Positions 20,360-31,266 of a stretch of 64,000 bases of DNA are shown here, piece by piece; positions within the stretch are counted from its first letter, which is position 1, and each line of letters starts with the position of its first letter. Source of the stretch: Exophiala sp. HKRS030 (lineage: Eukaryota > Ascomycota > Eurotiomycetes > Chaetothyriales > Herpotrichiellaceae); NCBI GenBank assembly GCA_023897205.1, contig JAHWDD010000010.1, positions 930,001-994,000 of the forward strand, read 5' to 3'. The notes beneath the pieces are model-generated. The model saw only the letters and a program-made list of their open reading frames with translations, searched no databases and was not told the DNA's origin. The translations under genes were made by a program, and so were the position numbers.

Positions 20360-22788
20360 TTACCCGCCAAACATGTCGGGAGTCCCAAACAAAGTATCCC
20401 ATTGGGTCCAGTCTAACGTCTCGTTCATCCAGCTCTCCGCGTTGTAGTCTTGATCAAGTAACAAATTGAGATTCTGAGTAGGGGTTTCTGTGACCGCCAG
20501 CGGAACCCCATGCGATTGGTCATCGAGGCAATGTCCAGACCACGATACCTTGTCGTCGTCCAAAGACAATTGTGTCTGCTCACCATTAACAGTTTGAACA
20601 AATGCGGACTCTAGACGGTGACAAGCTGCGTCACCTTGCTGCAAGCCAGTGTAACCCCTGTCCGCTAGTCTCGGATATCCTTGACCAGAATCAACGGGAC
20701 TGCACGCGTGAAGGGGCCGTGTCAGGCTAAGGTCGGCACTCTGACTTTTCTTCTCTTGATCTTGTTTTCGAAGCTTTGCTTTCTCTCTTTGCTGATGGAA
20801 TTTGAGTATGTACCATGGCGGCGGTGGCAATGGCAATCCTTGCTTCTCTAATGCGACCTCGCGAGCCTTGTATGCTTTCAGGCAGAGATCACCTACCGCG
20901 ACACGCAGTGGCATCTTGCTGTTGCCCACAAAGTCAGGATTCCAGTCGTAGGTCGCACCGACTAATTTCCAAGCCTTGTCACTTTCCGGAGAGAGAGGAT
21001 TAGCACGTAGCGTGTCAAGAACATGGACCAGTGCTTCCCATTGAAAATAAAACGATGTGTGCCAGGTATAGCCGCGAAGCTGAGGGATCGTATACAATTG
21101 TATATGGCCATCGAGGAGCTTAGTAGATAGTTTCCAAACAAAGTCGCTCTCCGATTCAGGAACCTCGGAGCAACCCCATCTGCGAGGGTGGTGCGAAAGG
21201 AACCGCATGGTTGCAATGTTTCCCCGAGCGAACATCATAGCCATGAGCTGGACTGGCTCTGAGGGATCACAATATCGGAGGTATTTGGTCTCTAATTTTG
21301 TCTCGAGGTCATTGATGATATTATCCCTTACCTTCATGCTGTCTGGCGAGGGAGTGTTGCTCCAGAAGCCCTCTTCGAACCCTTGTTGACGTCTCGTACT
21401 AACGTATTTTGTCCAAAAGCCTGCAACTTCCCAGCGAATCGCACAAAGTGCCAAAGTCGTCACACGGTTCGCAGCTTTTGGAGTTTCCTTCATGGCTGGG
21501 AGGAGAGCTTCATCGTTTATATTTGATGGAAGATGAGGACTTTTCCCATCGAGCGCAGTGTTTTGGAATTTCCTCGCGCCAATGAGCTCCGAGGTTCTTG
21601 AGTCGAACCAACTCAACTGCCACCAGATTCGCCGGCGGAGTTCCACTTCAAAAGGGGGCAATCCAAGAAGTCGTCCATCACGATGCATACCCATGCCTTC
21701 AGCTAGCCGCATGGCCATTGCCGTAAGAGTACACAAGGTGCGAGGATGACACGTGTCTCGGATTGAGAAAAGATGGAAGATGAAAGCCTGGAGAACAACA
21801 ACATTCGTAGTGCGCAACACTTTGGCACGCACGAGGGCCAACTTGGTTGCTGCTCTGTACCTCGACAGTAATATTTGTCGTGTCTCGCCAAATTTCTGGG
21901 CGCATTCCTCGTTTTGCAACGTGAACACCGCGAGACTGTAGAGAGCAAACATCAAGGCCTCGAAACTCCGCGATATCCGGTCCGGATTGGCCATTGCCTC
22001 TTGAATTAGTATCTCCACTGTTGGCGCGTGTACAATCTTCACCAGCGGGTCGACATTGTCCTTGAAAGTCTGCCACAGCGCGAGGATGTGTGCCTTCGGT
22101 GGATGCGTCATATTGACGACGTGGGTAGGCCCCGAAAAATCCGACAAGAAATCAGAATTGTAACTATCACTGTTCTCATCATCGCTTTCCTGATCAGACA
22201 CATTGTCGAAAGTGGTGCTCGGCTTAGGAAACTAAAACGGTAGTGAGCCTTGATGTATCCGGATACAAAGCTGAGAGCGCACTTACCTCTTTGGCTGCCC
22301 TTGTCCAGAGAGCACTGGCTATTGATCAGAGTAAGGTCGCCCCAGAGCAGTAAGACTTACCTCTCCAGATAAGTCAGATTCCCAGCATTTTGGCCAAGTC
22401 GTGAAGAAGAAATTTGCTCGGGCTCAGAAATGATTTCCGGCACTGGAGTTTTCGTGTGAGACGCCGTTACTGTCGAAGATTGACTGCCGTGCTCCAATGC
22501 ATCTTCGCTACGTGCTGTCGGCGTTTCAACACTTGCACCAGCGTCAATCCCTTGTTCCTGGAGCAAAGACTCATATCTCTTAAGGCGTTGAATCAAGGCC
22601 CGATGAGGAGTGGACTGTTTCCTTGTCTTGCGAGGACCTCGTGGCCGATAGACACATTCAAAGTCGAATCTTAGGCAAGCCGTACAAGGGCTTTTCTTGT
22701 CACACTTGACCTTACGTTCAGAACATCGGACGCAGGCCTGAGTAGTTGCTGGCTGTCGTTCAGCGCTCGGACTAACAGGTGGGCTCAT
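20360..22788 (-). CDS. Zn2Cys6 fungal-specific transcription factor
   Basis: Exons on the minus strand are 22788-22361, 22314-22287 (a 28-base microexon) and 22231-20360, giving 775 aa. The cluster is C-x2-C-x6-C-x5-C-x2-C-x6-C (ACVRCSERKVKC, PCTACLRFDFEC), followed by a basic linker and a short coiled coil (LIQRLKRYESLLQEQG). The fungal_trans domain is seen in HPRTLCTLTAMAMRLAEGMG and ELRRRIWWQLSWFDSRTSEL. The microexon uses the second of two nearby acceptors (CAATAGCCAG), and only that choice keeps the frame. The C-terminus is acidic and Trp-rich (WMNETLDWTQWDTLFG), as in activation domains. It converges on the alpha/beta hydrolase with a 150-base gap and is the second candidate regulator of the block. 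Confidence 0.85.
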
Positions 22789-23278
22789 GCCACTGAATGT
22801 GTCATGAAAACTCACGACACGATCGTCGTGAGTTGTGTATACACCTCCAAATACAATTCACAGTGTTGGCGCGTTCATGTCCGCCACCAAGGTCGAATCT
22901 CGCATTATTCCTGGGTTAGTGCTTGAAATGGAAGAGTCAAGAAAGCGAGAAGAGCATGAGTTGTGAGCAGGTCGTCTTACGGATAAAAGCGGCACCGTCT
23001 CCGTGGCTTGTGCTGCCAAGGCTGGAGAAGCATCGCATACGCAGCGGAGAGCAACAGGCTGGTTTACGAGTACGATGCGCAGTTGTTGAACATCACACCA
23101 AAGACGATCACCTACTGAACATCCCACCTCCAATACCGACCACCCTCTTCTCCTTGTTATTGAGAGATCTCCTTCTGCATATACACCTCAGGCACCTCTC
23201 CAGACATGGTCAATCCCCGAGCTTAGAATCACTGTCTACGTCCAGAACCTCATTCCCTCTACGACTTCGGAACTCACG
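22789..23278. other. Intergenic: divergent promoter
   Basis: It separates the second Zn2Cys6 regulator from VPS17. The open frame of the regulator continues to 22815 without an ATG. C/T-rich toward the VPS17 start. No other feature. Confidence 0.4.
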
Positions 23279-25190
23279 ATGGACTACTCTGCGGTCTCGT
23301 CCGAGGCTGATGCTCTACATGGGGCTTCTCCTTGGGGCTCATCCTCTCCTCGCACCAACAGAGGATTTCCCAATACCGCATCGTCTCCAGAATCGCCCGC
23401 TCCCATCCGAGGCCATTCATACGGTCAGTCGCAAGACAGTATACCAGAGTCCCCATACCTCTCGCAGCCAGCGACAAGTACTTCTCCGGACGCAACCGAC
23501 AATGCTGAAGGACAGCATGTGCCAGACTCGCCCAGTCGATCCGTAGCTGCGTCACAAGACCCTCATGCGCCAGCAGGGCAACAGCCGTCTCCCCAAGGCC
23601 AACCCCGCCAACAGGCGGCAAGGTATCATGGAAAGCCACAGAAGCCAGTGCCTCAGTACAGACTACAAGCAAAGGTGACTGCTTTAGAAAGAACCGGGCG
23701 CAAAGACCCAGTCATCAGATTCGATGTTTATGTCGGTTACCAGCCCTTCACCCTCAGAAAGCATACTAACCGTCCTTATAGACCAATCTACCCAAGTTTC
23801 GAACGACACAATTCCGCGATGTCCGTCGAACACACTCCGAATTCGTCAAACTCGCGGAGCACTTGATTTCTGCCAACCCTGAAGCCCTCGTCCCCGCTGT
23901 CCCTCCAAGCATTACGTCTGCCGGTGCAGGCACAGACGAAGATGAGATTCGAGTCAAGAACTCGATCCAAAGATGGTTGAACTGTGTATGCGGTAACGAT
24001 GTTCTTATGCGCGATGAGGAGATGGTCTTCTTTGTGGAAAGTGATTTCGGTTACTCTCCTGTTGTCAGAATGAAGCAACCTGCGACTGGTGTACGAAGAA
24101 AAGTCCTGAAGCAATTCGCACCTCCCCCCGATGACACCCCAGAGCTGCACGAAGCTCGACCTGTGGTCAAAATGTTCTACCTCGGCTCGCTGGATACCAG
24201 TCAGAAGCTCGAGAAGGTTGTAAAGTCCAGAAGATGTGCGTATACAATACAGTCCCCTTGTATCAGTCATGCTAACCCTGCACAGCACTCGGTCTTGCCG
24301 AGTCTTCTCTAGGCGAAAAGTTGACTCAAATGCATGTTCAAGAAACGCACGCCGGCTTGTCCACTGCATACCGCAAACTAGGTCGCGTCATTCAAACGTG
24401 TGGCGACTACCACGCCGCCCAAGGCACTGCGGAAGCCACCACTATGGGTGACTCCCTTGCCTACCACTCTTCCGACGCCTTCATCGTCAAGGAGACCCTG
24501 ACCAACCGTCACATACTCCTACGTGAGCTTGTCCAGGCCGAAGCGTCCCGTCGCAGCAAAGAGAATGCCGTCCAACGCCTTAAATCCAGCTCCTCCGTCC
24601 GTCGAGACAAGGTCGACGAAGCCATCTCCTCTCTCGACGAGGCCATGAGCCAAGAGAACTATCTCCGCTCCAAAACCCAGCGCGTCACGGCCAACCTCCT
24701 CCTGGAGAAGAGGCGGTGGTTCGATCGTACGAGCAATGAATTCATGTTTTCTCTGCGCGAGTATGTCCTCCGTCAGATCGAGGCGGAGCGGCGGACCCTC
24801 GCGACCCTGGAATCCGTCAGACCCGACGTCCGGGCGATCGACGCCTCGGGAGGTCTGAGCAGGCTGGGGCGTGAGAACCACCCCGTGGTGCGGAGGGTGA
24901 GCATGGCCAGCAGCCAAGGGGCCAAAGGCGACGCTTGGAGTGGGGTCGCGAGAAGCAGGGACGCCCTCACGCGGAGTATGAGTGGTAGTTTTGGACCCGC
25001 GGGCATTCCAGAGGCCGGCGAGGATGGCACTACTGGGAGCAATGGCACAGCAGATGGTGGGGCGTCCAACAATGCCGGTGGCGCTGGCCGGCCTAGAAGT
25101 GGCACTGCGACGAGTATCAAGGAGGATGAGGATGAGGATCGTGTTGATGCGAGGAACGCGGCCAGTAGATTGGCGCAGAGCACTTTTTAA
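23279..25190 (+). CDS. VPS17: Vps17-like retromer sorting nexin (PX-BAR)
   Basis: Exons 23279-23731, 23782-24235 and 24286-25190 give 603 aa. A disordered S/P/Q-rich N-terminus is followed by a PX domain (VTALERTGRKDPVIRFDVY, then TNLPKFRTTQFRDVRRTHSE). A long helical C-terminal region (LVQAEASRRSKENAVQRLKS, SQENYLRSKTQRVTANLLLE) matches the Vps5/Vps17 BAR domain. Vps17 pairs with Vps5 to bend endosomal membrane in retromer-dependent recycling to the Golgi. The first PX exon junction (TAT to ACC) uses an ACTAAC branch point. The PX lacks a clear basic phosphoinositide pocket, as is usual in Vps17. The tail is S/G/T-rich. Confidence 0.87.
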
Positions 25191-26363
25191 ACAATCCCCA
25201 ACCAACACCACTTTTGCCTGATCTACCTACCTACGGATATGGTGGTACCATGACTATGTACCTAGTTACAGAGTATCACTCATACCGACCTTATGCCCTT
25301 GAGCGAGAAAGCGAATGCAATCATATCAACCCAGTCAAGGCACCGGTGTGGTTCCTTCTTCTTCCTCCGATTCCTTGTTCTTTTGGTTGCCAAAGTTAAA
25401 ACATAGTAGTTAGGGTCAGAAAAGAAAGAAATCATGTTCAATGATGATTATCATTATCAAGGGGTATGACTAAAAGAAAGGAAAAAAAGACTATCAAGTA
25501 AAACTGTGCTCGCATACTGAGACCCCATTTCTTTGCCCTGCTTTCAGGAGGAAACCCTCTCCGTATCTGTCTTCTCCATGGGTGATTGGACCATTGTTGG
25601 CGTGCCGAAAGTTTGCAGATGAGATGATGGTCACTTTTTGTGGACGCAGTTTTCCATACCAGCTACCTATCCAAGCTCAACATTCGAAAAAAGTTCCTCA
25701 GCGTACCATTTGTACAGTATAGAAAAAACCCTGTTTCCATTTGTTTTTGTTTTGGTTACAAAATGTTGGCCGGTTCTTCACCTGATATCACCATCTTTTT
25801 GGACAAAGAAATGATTTTCTTTCTGTCCTTTTTGCCGCCAGTGAATTGAAGAGAAAGAAATTGATCGAGTGTTGTCGACAGATTGACAGATGTTTCTGTC
25901 GTTGTTGTTCCTGTCGTCGGAATATTAAGGGTATGCTGTGAAAAGACGAATCTGACTGAAAGAGTAAAAAAATGCAATCTTTTTTTGGGGGGATTTGTCG
26001 TTGTATTGAAAAGCACTTTTTTGTTGTTGGTATCGATTGGTATGAGGAGGAGGAGGACCTCAGTAACTTGCACCAGTTGCTTCGCCGACGCAAACAAGAC
26101 AATCTCCAGGTACCTGATTCCCTATCTCTTGGGACAACCCATAATGGGAAAGGGGGAGTCTCGACTGAGGACGGCAGGTATTGAATCAATTACCAACTGG
26201 ATGTGTGGTTTGATTTGTCACAAGACCGGGCAAAACTTGATCATCCATTATTCAAACTGTCATCTTCTTTTTTTGTGTGAACATTCGTTACGGATCTTGT
26301 ACTCTCCCACCGGAGTATGTCGTGGCTCATGGCTTCACTGATGTGCAGGGCCCAGACCTATCT
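25191..26363. other. Intergenic between convergent genes
   Basis: About 1.2 kb, A/T-rich with T and A runs (25480-25500, 25970-25990), consistent with 3' UTRs. The open frames here lack any family pattern. Confidence 0.4.
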
Positions 26364-27710
26364 TTAGTACCCTGGTCCAAGGTTCCTCAACACATCCTTG
26401 AACTTTTCGTTGGCAGCCTCGGTGGCACCAGGAGTGAATCGGGGACTAGGGACATATGGCATCGCGCTAGGGTTGTAGGACGGAGTGGCACCGCCACCGT
26501 GGTAAGACATGTTGGCATACTGTCCGGCTTCAGGAACGTTCGCGGCTCGATGTGGTGCGTTGTCAATCGGACTGACTCGACGACTTCCAATGGCGCCCCA
26601 GGGAGATTGAGTCTGGACGTGTCCCATGGCGGGAGAATGCGGAGGACGAGTCGACATGACCGGGTTGGGATTCGAGATTTGAAGCTTTCGGATCGTGGCG
26701 TGGAGGATCTCGCGCTCGTGGAGGAAATTGGCGTGTTCGAGTTGCAGAGATTCGATCTGAGCCTGCTGCTGATTCTTTTCCTTCTTCATCGAGTCTATGG
26801 CTTCGACGAGGGTGACCTTTTCGCGTTGGGTCTGTTGGATCAAGGTGCGGAGAAAGTCATTGTCGGTTCTGAGTTGCGCAGCCTGGCTGATCTCGACTCC
26901 CGAAGGTGTGGTGGAACGGCTAAGGGGGCGATCGGTACCTGAGATGGCGGGGGAGGCAGCTCGGGAAGAGGCAGTCATGGTCGAGGTATGACCATTGCCA
27001 TGAGGTGCGATCGGGGCCGTATGGAAAGACGAGATGGAAGTGTTCGAACGATTGTGCACCGCCATCTTGGTCAACTCGCGCTCAAGTGACTTTCCAGCTT
27101 TGGCAGGCTCGCCAGGAATGACTTGCCGAGGAGCAGATGTGTGGTGTCCCGTGTCGTAGTGAGAATACAGGCAGTCTTCGTCGGAGAATCGGCAGTGGCC
27201 CTTTTCCCACCACCAGAAACAGGTCAGATGTTTGACTGATCGGCGAGTGTGGAAGGAGTCCGCTTTGAGTCTGCCGTCATCATTGGATCCCTTGGATGGG
27301 GAGGAAGCACGAGTGTGAGGCTGTGTACGTGGTTGACCTCTGACATTCTCCTCTAGGTGTTCTTGACCTTGAGGATTGCGGACGACGATGGGCACAGAGG
27401 ATGATCGGGACTCGCCTCTCTTGCGACCTTCTGGCTCGTTGGTGCGAGAGCGTCGGGCAGGGCTTTCTGTCATGGGTGGTGGCGAGCTTGGGGCGGAGGT
27501 CGAGCCTGGATAAGCTGGGAAGGACTGCTGGAGAGGGCTGCGGGCGACGGGGTTGCTGCTATGACGAGTTGTCGGCGCTCCCCATGACTGAGGAATAGGG
27601 CTGACTTGGGGCTTGCGGCTTGCGATCATGCTATACGTCGGCGAACGCATGATTTTGGGATGAGACGCAGCCGCCGAAGAGGGCACATCCAAAAGAGAAG
27701 TCTCCGGCAT
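26364..27710 (-). CDS. CCCH-type zinc finger and coiled-coil protein
   Basis: A single exon of 448 aa from the ATG at 27710. An alternative ATG at 27899 would add 63 hydrophobic, leader-like residues (SCNYILLLHLFILFEF), but the segment looks like 5' leader. The protein is mostly disordered and S/P-rich, with one finger C-x8-C-x6-C-x3-H in TCFWWWEKGHCRFSDEDCLY. A coiled coil follows (FLRTLIQQTQREKVTLVEAI, then QQQAQIESLQLEHANFLHER), and the tail ends FKDVLRNLGPGY. Single CCCH fingers with a Trp-rich loop are found in fungal RNA-binding or chromatin proteins. I do not know its partner or target. Confidence 0.75.
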   Translation of the reverse strand: MPETSLLDVPSSAAASHPKIMRSPTYSMIASRKPQVSPIPQSWGAPTTRHSSNPVARSPLQQSFPAYPGSTSAPSSPPPMTESPARRSRTNEPEGRKRGESRSSSVPIVVRNPQGQEHLEENVRGQPRTQPHTRASSPSKGSNDDGRLKADSFHTRRSVKHLTCFWWWEKGHCRFSDEDCLYSHYDTGHHTSAPRQVIPGEPAKAGKSLERELTKMAVHNRSNTSISSFHTAPIAPHGNGHTSTMTASSRAASPAISGTDRPLSRSTTPSGVEISQAAQLRTDNDFLRTLIQQTQREKVTLVEAIDSMKKEKNQQQAQIESLQLEHANFLHEREILHATIRKLQISNPNPVMSTRPPHSPAMGHVQTQSPWGAIGSRRVSPIDNAPHRAANVPEAGQYANMSYHGGGATPSYNPSAMPYVPSPRFTPGATEAANEKFKDVLRNLGPGY

Positions 27711-28016
27711 CTTGAAAGCAGACAATGGGAGGTTGTGAGACAGTTGGGTAGTAGGGTCAAGGAATTCAAAGAGGATAAAGAGATGGAGGAGGAGGATATA
27801 GTTGCAGGATTGCAAGTGACCAAGAGATTGTAAGAGATCCGGGCAAGTGAATGGAAGATGAGGAAGAGATGAGGGCGGCGTGAATACAAGGGACGCCATG
27901 TTTGCCCGTATGGCATATGGTTGTTTGCATCCTGCGCATACAAAAAAGCTCTCACCGCGCAGTCACCGCGTCTGTCAACATCCCTCAGCTTTGCCAATTG
28001 TCCGCTCGTTCGTCAT
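27711..28016. other. Intergenic
   Basis: 5' leader and promoter of the CCCH gene (open on the minus strand to 27899). No other feature seen. Confidence 0.35.
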
Positions 28017-28469
28017 TCACTTCAGTCCATTCGCTGCCTTCCACTTCGCAATCAAGGCCTCATGCTCCGCACTAAAACCATCCTGTCGTCGTGCCCCGTC
28101 CTCTGGAACGACAAACCATGAAGCCTTCTCTGCGAGGAAGATATGTGCTTCCAGTTTTGGCAGGGCAGGTTCGGCTTCATTCACGGACCCCAGACACACG
28201 CCCGTCTTCTCCTTTTCGAAATGATACACCATGCTGAGACTGGAGCCACAGGTACTGCAGAATCCTCGGTCGGCGATATCACTCCGCGACCATAAATCGG
28301 GCTGCTCCTTTGTCCACTCCAACTCCGCAGTTGGGAAGTGAATAAAAGCAAGAAATGAACCGCCAGAGATTTGTTGACAAGTTTTGCAGTGGCATGCGGT
28401 CGGGGAGGAAGGCTGTGCCTGGGTTTGATACTGAATGCGCCCACAAGAGCAGCTACCTTTGATCATCAT
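28017..28469 (-). CDS. GFA-domain (CENP-V/GFA family) zinc protein
   Basis: A single exon of 150 aa. It matches the GFA fold: GSCSCGRIQYQT at the N-terminus, CHCKTCQQISGGSFLAF, and GFCSTCGSSLSMVYHF, giving the two zinc-binding Cys sets. The family was named for glutathione-dependent formaldehyde activation, but most members have no proven reaction. ATGs at 28469 and 28466 are adjacent. It stands alone, with no operon-like context. Confidence 0.88.
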   Translation of the reverse strand: MMIKGSCSCGRIQYQTQAQPSSPTACHCKTCQQISGGSFLAFIHFPTAELEWTKEQPDLWSRSDIADRGFCSTCGSSLSMVYHFEKEKTGVCLGSVNEAEPALPKLEAHIFLAEKASWFVVPEDGARRQDGFSAEHEALIAKWKAANGLK

Positions 28470-29740
28470 GATGGAGAAGAAGAAGAAAAAGAGGAAAATG
28501 AGCTGTAACCTATCTTGCTTGGTCCTGGACAGAAGTTGATTCAGTTATATCTGAAAGAATCCAATTCCTTCTTATCTTTGATGACGACAAGCAACACAAC
28601 GAAATAAGACGAGGAGAAATATTAATCATACTGTACGCGGGTACGCAGTACGCCACTGCCAAGATCTGGAGATCAGCGTGAGTACGAGGTGTTTGATGTA
28701 AGTAGTCAAGTTCCAAAAGCTTTATCGCAGTGCCTACAGCGATATTCATGTATTTCAGAAAGGACCAGAAACCATTGAAACCATTGTAATATCATGGTGT
28801 CCCCAATGTTGGTCCGAGAATGGAATGTGTCTGCTTGGCCCGCTGTCCTGGTGGTGTTTGTGAGTGGAAATCTACAGACAAACCAACCGAGCGGAAAACG
28901 CAGGCAAGAAACGGGCCTGCCTTTTCGCCGGCTCACTCATCCATGCCAATGGAATCTATCATCGGATACTCTGATCGATAAGGATCGGAAGTGAAGTATT
29001 TCGAGCATATAAGCGCAGTCCAGTGTACACTGACGGACCTTTTGGGTGGAACTTGCTGTCTGTGGCTTGATCACCGATCATGCACTCAGACATGTATCGG
29101 ATCCACAATCAGTCGTATCAGGTCAGAATGATGGACAGGGAAGATACCTACCTTACTTGTAGACGTGGAGCATGAAATCTGAAAATCGAGTCGCGAGCCG
29201 TTGCTTTTTGCATAGCCTAAAAGAGCTGGTGGCCCACCATGATGAAGGATTTATTAACCGTGCAATTACAAGAAGTACGATCACGTGGAACTCCAGCAGC
29301 TGCGGCCACTCAGATACGAATTCCATGCAGTGTACGAATACACAGACTGGGCGACTAGGATGCGTGGATGGCACTACGCCGTGTTTCATGGGTACCGTAC
29401 AAAATACGAGTATTGGGGAAGAGACTCACACCATCAGGACCACGTGCCTTGGGACTTTGTTTTCAGCACCTGATATTATTGCAAACAGCTTGGAGACTAC
29501 TACTGCTTGTACTTTGGCTTTGACTACGGCAGTCAATCCCCAACGTCGACAGCAAAAGGAGAGCATTGTGGGCAAGTGGGGTAAATGAGAGCAGGAGAAT
29601 GTTATTAAAAAGCCCCCATGGGGTACCTCCGTAGAAGACACAACCTCCACATCGTTTACTTCCAAGTAGAATATGGTGAGACTTCTATCTCTGAGCAGAA
29701 CCCGGTAGTGCCTTTCGCTTAAAATCAAAACACTGCAATA
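28470..29740. other. Intergenic
   Basis: About 1.3 kb. It includes the promoters of the GFA-domain gene and of the second flavin monooxygenase. No gene recognised; short open frames on both strands have no family pattern. Confidence 0.4.
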
Positions 29741-31266
29741 ATGGCGACCACAGTAGATTGCGAGGTACTCGTCGTGGGTGCCGGGCCCGTCGGCCTGATC
29801 ACGACACTCTTGTTGGCACAGGAAGGCATCAGCGCTACTCTCATCGAGGGTCTCCCGGACATTGACAATTCTCCACGGGCCATGGCCTATGGAGCCGCAG
29901 CCGTCCTCGAACTCGAGAGAGCCGGAGTTGCAGCAGATGCCCGCAAGGTTGGCATGGAGCCATCCGACTACGACCATCGGCTTCGATGGATCACCATCGA
30001 CAACAAATTGATATCCGAATTCCAGCCAGAGGATAAACTCCCAGGGTCCAAGGACCCCGTCATATGTGGACAGTACACGCTGGCACGGATCATTCAGGAC
30101 CACCTGTCCCGATATCCTTCTGCAAAGGTGACTATCAGTCCTCTTCAGCTCTTGTCTTGTCATAACCTTTAGGGAGAAGCTAAACGTTGCCTTTGCTATA
30201 TAGACACTCTTCAACCATAAATGTGTCGACATCGAGCAGGATGCCGAGTCAATCACAGCAATCGTTGAGACTCCTGAAGGAAACAAGCGCATCAAAGCAA
30301 AGTACCTGGTCGGGAGTGACGGTGGACGATCTGCTGTGCGCAAAATTCTTGACCTCGGTTATGAAGGTTTCACCCTGCCTCAGTGGCTCGTGGCATGCAA
30401 TGTGAGGTATCCGTTCAGAGAGTATGGCTTTGCCCGGGGTCAATTCATCGTACACCCTGATCATTTTTGTATGGTCGGCAAGATCGATCCCTCAGGCTTG
30501 TATCGAGTGTCGTACAATGAACAGGAACATTTGACCAAGGAGGAAGTTCTGGCCAATGTTCACAACAAGTTTGAGGCCATCTTCCCTGGCCCCAAGCCCC
30601 TGAGCAAGGATGCCTACCAGATAGAGATGATCAGCCCGTATCGCCTTCATCAGCGATCGGCCACTTCATATCGGAAAGGGAGAGCTTTACTTGCGGGGGA
30701 TGCAGCTCATGCATGCTCTCCTTTTGGCGGTGAGTGTGTTTTCTTTTTTCTCCCAGTTATCGTCTGACGTTTAGGTAATGGATCCATAGCTGACAGAGAT
30801 GGGGCACGCAGGTATGGGTCTGACGGGTGGCATATGCGACGCTGGAGGACTTGCCGATTGCCTGATAGGCGTCTTGCGAAAGGGCGGCGATGATTCTTTG
30901 CTCGACAAGTACGCCGAAATTCGACGCAAGGTATACAAGGAGATCACCGATCCTGTCAGCTATGGCAACACCTGCGCCCTCCGAGATAGTGATCCTGAGA
31001 CTGCGGCGACATCGGTTGAGCCGTTCAAGACGATGAATACATCACCGGCGGCCAGACGGGAGATGATGAAAAGGGCTTACCTGGTCGGGTAAGATGCGCC
31101 CCTCCTATGCCACCCGCGACGGAAGAAACAACCTAGGACGCTAACAGGACACAGACACGACTTTCGACAGTACTGGCCGACGAACGTCGAAACCGGGAAT
31201 AAGGATGAAAAGCACCCGGCCGTGGCAACAACGGCAGTGATTGCCAGTGCCAACCCGGAGATCTAG
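29741..31266 (+). CDS. Class A FAD monooxygenase (FAD_binding_3)
   Basis: Exons 29741-30127, 30204-30729, 30812-31088 and 31155-31266 give 433 aa. The Rossmann motif is G13-A-G-P-V-G18 (EVLVVGAGPVGLITTLLLAQ). The DG motif is YLVGSDGGRSAVRK. The GD motif is ALLAGDAAHACSPFGGMGLTG; the third intron interrupts it, and removing that intron restores PFGGMGL. The C-terminus (GHDFRQYWPTNVETGNK) is typical of fungal relatives. At 433 aa it is shorter than phenol hydroxylases and lacks the thioredoxin-like tail. Such enzymes hydroxylate aromatics or act in polyketide tailoring. It lies 7 kb from the putative aromatic block with housekeeping genes between, so a link is only possible. Confidence 0.85.
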
